A DNA stretch of 64,000 nt from Azonexaceae bacterium (GTDB taxonomy: Bacteria; Pseudomonadota; Gammaproteobacteria; Burkholderiales; Rhodocyclaceae), in the NCBI GenBank assembly GCA_013335535.1, contig JAAXVL010000001.1, positions 761,764 through 825,763 of the forward strand, written 5' to 3'. The notes below the pieces were generated by a model. That model worked only from the letters and a program-made list of their open reading frames with translations. It did no database searches and had not been told where the DNA came from. Made by a program: the position numbers and the translations under genes. Below, in pieces: positions 61,866 through 64,000 of this stretch; the first letter of the stretch is position 1; each line of letters starts with the position of its first letter.

Positions 61866-61897
61866 TTTTGGCCCTTTTTTCCGGTTGACCGTGGAAG
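61864..61897 (-). repeat. Dispersed 36-bp element, copy at the end of the RluF-like gene
   Basis: The minus strand reads TTCCACGGTCAACCGGAAAA, then AAGGGCCAAAATC. It overlaps the last two bases of the TGA stop and precedes the terminator. Confidence 0.8.
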
Positions 61898-61910
61898 CGG
61901 TCAAGCCAGC

Positions 61911-61950
61911 AAAAACGCCGGCCGGTTTTTAACCGGGCCGGCGTTTTTTA
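61911..61950. terminator. Bidirectional terminator between the RluF-like and MaoC genes
   Basis: AAAAACGCCGGCCGGTT pairs with AACCGGGCCGGCGTTTTT (one bulged G), flanked by A and T runs. It serves both convergent genes. Confidence 0.9.
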
Positions 61951-61965
61951 TGCAGTTCAGCGTGA

Positions 61966-62388
61966 TCAGGCGGCGGGGCGGACCGGCGGCATCATCAGGC
62001 ATTCGCCTTCGATGACGGGCTTGCCGCCCACGGTGCACACGGTGTCGAGAATCACGCGATTTTTGGCGGTGTTCACTTCGCGCACGGTGACGGTGGCGGT
62101 CACGGTGTCGCCCGGCTTGACCGGAGCCTTGAACTTCAGGGTTTGCGACAGGTAGATGGTGCCGGGGCCGGGCAGCTTGTTGGCCAGGGTGGCGGAGATG
62201 AAGCCGGCCGACAGCATGCCGTGGGCAATGCGGGTGCCGAACATCGTGCCCTTGCAGTATTCCTCGTCGAGGTGGGCCGGGTTGACGTCGGTCGAGATGC
62301 CGGCGAACAGGATGATGTCGGCTTCGGTAACGGTCTTGGATGTGCTGGCGGACATGCCGGGTTCGAGCTGGTCGATGTAATACGTCAT
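61966..62388 (-). CDS. MaoC-family (R)-specific enoyl-CoA hydratase (PhaJ-like)
   Basis: A 140-residue single hot-dog-fold hydratase. The hydratase 2 motif with catalytic Asp and His is visible in FAGISTDVNPAHLDEEYCKG and FGTRIAHGMLSAGFISATLA. Short PhaJ-type enzymes supply (R)-3-hydroxyacyl-CoA for polyhydroxyalkanoate synthesis, which is plausible here but not shown by neighbours. AAGGAG lies before the ATG at 62388; an upstream ATG at 62436 lacks support. Confidence 0.88.
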   Translation of the reverse strand: MTYYIDQLEPGMSASTSKTVTEADIILFAGISTDVNPAHLDEEYCKGTMFGTRIAHGMLSAGFISATLANKLPGPGTIYLSQTLKFKAPVKPGDTVTATVTVREVNTAKNRVILDTVCTVGGKPVIEGECLMMPPVRPAA

Positions 62389-62454
62389 GGCTGGGCTCCT
62401 TGTGCGGTTTTGAAGATGAAAACGGGACTCTAACATACGTTAGCGTATGGTTGT

Positions 62455-63654
62455 TTACTCGGTGCGCAGGGCTTCGACCGGATCGAGCCGCGCCGCGTTA
62501 CGGGCGGGCAGGACGCCGGCGGCGAGGCCGATGGCGATGGCGATGCCTTCAGCGAGCAGGACGAAGCTGATTGGTGTGTGAACCGGCAAGGCCGGCAGGG
62601 CAAAGTGAATCAACTGAGCGAGGCCGAAGCCGAGGATGAGCCCGAACAGCCCGCCGAGCGCCGAGAGGGCAACGGCCTCTCCGAGGAAGAGCGCAAGGAT
62701 GGTCCGCCGCGGCGCGCCGAGGGCGACGAGCAGGCCGATTTCGCTGGTCCGTTCGGTGACGGCGATGGTCATGATGGTGACGATGCCGACGCCGCCGACG
62801 AGCAGCGAAATGCCGCCGAGCGCGCCGACGGCCATGGTTAGCACGTTGAGGATGTTGGACAGCGTTTTCAGCATTTCTTCCTGGGTCACGATGGTGAAAT
62901 CCTCGTGGCCGTGCCGGTCGATCAGGTGGGTTTTCAGGCGCGCCGCGACGAGCGCCGAGGGGACGCCTTCCTCGGCGGCGATGTTGATTTCATCGACGCC
63001 TTCGCGGTTGAACAGCTCCTGGCCGCGGGCAGCCGGAATGAAGGCGGTGTCGTCGAGGTCGATGCCGAGGAACTGGCCCTTCGGCGCCATGACGCCGATC
63101 ACCCGGAAATGCAGGCCGCCGATGCGCAGGCGCTGGCCGAGCGGGTTCTCGCTGCCGAACAGCTCGCTTTTGACTTTTGAACCGAGGACGACAAAGGCGC
63201 GGGCACTCATTTCATCGTCGGCCGGCAGGAACTGGCCGCTTTGCACGGTCGACCGGAAAATTTGCGGCAATTTGGCATTCACGCCGTAGATCAGGGTGCG
63301 CCGGGTTCGGCCGTTGCCCTCGACTTCGGCATTGCCGCGCACGTTGGGGGTGACGGCGACGACGTGCGGCAGGCGTTCGAGCGATTTGGCGTCGTCGAGC
63401 GACAGTGGCCGGGCACTTGATGGAAAGCCGGAAGGCGAGCCGCCGGTCTTGGTTTTGCCCGGTGCGATGGTGATGACGTTGGTGCCGAATTGCGTGAATT
63501 CGCCGAGCACGAAGCGATGGATGCCTTCGCCGATCGAGGTGAGCAGGATCACCGCCGCGATGCCGACGGCGATGCCGAGCAGGGTCAGGAAGCTACGCAG
63601 GCGCTGGGCCGTGATGGCGCGGATGGCGAGCTGGAGGGCGTCGGCAGTCAGCAT
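62455..63654 (-). CDS. MacB-type ABC transporter permease
   Basis: Inner-membrane subunit of a MacB/FtsX-like exporter or mechanotransmitter. The 399 residues have an N-terminal membrane segment (RSFLTLLGIAVGIAAVILLTS), a large periplasmic MacB-PCD domain (about residues 40-260) and a FtsX domain with three membrane segments (MTIAVTERTSEIGLLVALGA, then the C-terminal LPARNAARLDPVEALRTE). It lacks the fused ATPase, which should be encoded separately, probably beyond the window. It follows a second, similar permease gene with a two-base gap. A dispersed element copy lies within it. Confidence 0.88.
   Translation of the reverse strand: MLTADALQLAIRAITAQRLRSFLTLLGIAVGIAAVILLTSIGEGIHRFVLGEFTQFGTNVITIAPGKTKTGGSPSGFPSSARPLSLDDAKSLERLPHVVAVTPNVRGNAEVEGNGRTRRTLIYGVNAKLPQIFRSTVQSGQFLPADDEMSARAFVVLGSKVKSELFGSENPLGQRLRIGGLHFRVIGVMAPKGQFLGIDLDDTAFIPAARGQELFNREGVDEINIAAEEGVPSALVAARLKTHLIDRHGHEDFTIVTQEEMLKTLSNILNVLTMAVGALGGISLLVGGVGIVTIMTIAVTERTSEIGLLVALGAPRRTILALFLGEAVALSALGGLFGLILGFGLAQLIHFALPALPVHTPISFVLLAEGIAIAIGLAAGVLPARNAARLDPVEALRTE
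63242..63278 (+). repeat. Dispersed 36-bp element, copy in MacB-type permease gene
   Basis: TGCACGGTCGACCGGAAAAT, then TTGCGGCAATTTGG. One core mismatch and a diverged tail. It lies antisense to the gene, which reads AKLPQIFRSTVQ across it. Confidence 0.5.
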
Positions 63655-63656
63655 GG

Positions 63657-64000
63657 CTAGTGTTTCATCAAGGCCTGTACCGGGTCGAGCCGGGCGGCGC
63701 GGCGGGCGGGCATGACGCCGAAGATGAGGCCGGTGGCCAGTGCCGTGCTGAGGCCGGCGATGACCGCCCAGTCGGGCGGATAGGCCGGAAAGACCGGGAA
63801 GAACTGGCGCAGCGCGAAGGCGCCGAGCTGGCCGAGCAGGTAACCGACCAGCGCGCCGACAGCGGAGAGCATGGCCGCTTCGGCCAGGAAGGCGAAACGG
63901 ATGGTGCGTGCCGTGGCGCCGAGCGCCTTCAGGAGGCCGATTTCACCGGTGCGCTGGGTGACGGCGACGAGCATGACGTTCATGACCAGGATGCCGGCGA
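63657..64000 (-). CDS. MacB-type ABC transporter permease, C-terminal part (cut by window end)
   Basis: The last 114 codons of a second FtsX-domain permease. The frame stays open to base 64000 (AGILVMNVMLVAVTQRTGEIG with break), so the N-terminal and periplasmic parts lie outside. Two to three membrane segments and the typical end MPARRAARLDPVQALMKH are visible. Tandem permeases like this usually form a heterodimer served by one ATPase. Confidence 0.85.
   Translation of the reverse strand, partial: AGILVMNVMLVAVTQRTGEIGLLKALGATARTIRFAFLAEAAMLSAVGALVGYLLGQLGAFALRQFFPVFPAYPPDWAVIAGLSTALATGLIFGVMPARRAARLDPVQALMKH

Overview
The window is a stretch of chromosome from a Gram-negative betaproteobacterium, most likely of the Rhodocyclales (Azonexus/Dechloromonas-like). 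The reasons are the high GC content outside one island, the beta-type order of the division and cell-wall cluster (no murB between murC and ddlB), the order lpxC - small membrane protein - dciA - M23 peptidase - secA - argJ, two classical general porins and an OmpW protein. This placement rests on recognising gene order and protein families, not on a search.

Region by region. (1) 300-16816: the dcw cluster, mraZ to ftsZ. Ten consecutive gene junctions overlap by 1-4 bases, and mraZ is preceded by a decamer-spaced MraZ-box operator. (2) 16900-23468: lpxC, a small membrane protein, dciA, an M23 peptidase, secA and argJ. (3) 23514-26623: an AT-rich three-gene island on the minus strand (GtrB-like glycosyltransferase, GtrA-like flippase, polytopic GT-C-like protein), probably acquired and used for surface glycosylation. 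(4) 26969-32048: an AI-2E/PerM-type membrane protein, a methyltransferase, apaG, rpe, gph, a Trp-rich leader peptide and trpE. (5) 32129-39430: a glutamate/aspartate ABC transporter (gltIJKL), a MarC protein and a sigma54-type two-component pair (AauS/AauR-like). (6) 39533-46786: a FlxA-like coiled-coil protein, a cupin, a porin, periplasmic asparaginase, a TauE/SafE exporter, a dicarboxylate/amino-acid symporter and aspartase. (7) 47075-50212: PAP2 phosphatase, ArnT-like and ArnC/DPM1-like transferases. (8) 50395-55118: a TPR/O-GlcNAc-transferase-like protein, then trpGDC. (9) 55291-64000: porin, ompW, proB-obgE, rpmA-rplU, FKBP, an RluF-like pseudouridine synthase, a MaoC hydratase and two MacB-type permeases, the second cut by the window end.

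Two signals stand out. First, a dispersed element of about 36 bp (core CCACGGTCAACCGG, then an A-rich stretch and GGCCAAAAT) occurs about 15 times, on both strands, between and inside genes. Second, regions 5 and 6 look like one acidic amino acid regulon. The gltI and aspA promoter regions each have a sigma54 -24/-12 promoter and two TCGG-N4-CCGA operators about 31-32 bp apart, and the matching sigma54 activator pair is encoded between them. Asparagine would be split in the periplasm, aspartate and glutamate imported by two systems, and aspartate turned into fumarate by aspartase.

Other points of interest: a four-Trp leader peptide whose ATG overlaps the gph stop codon, upstream of trpE; two separate lipid-linked sugar transfer loci; a SPINDLY-type OGT gene; and an FNR-like palindrome before ompW. 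No tRNA, rRNA, CRISPR array, insertion sequence or prophage was seen.
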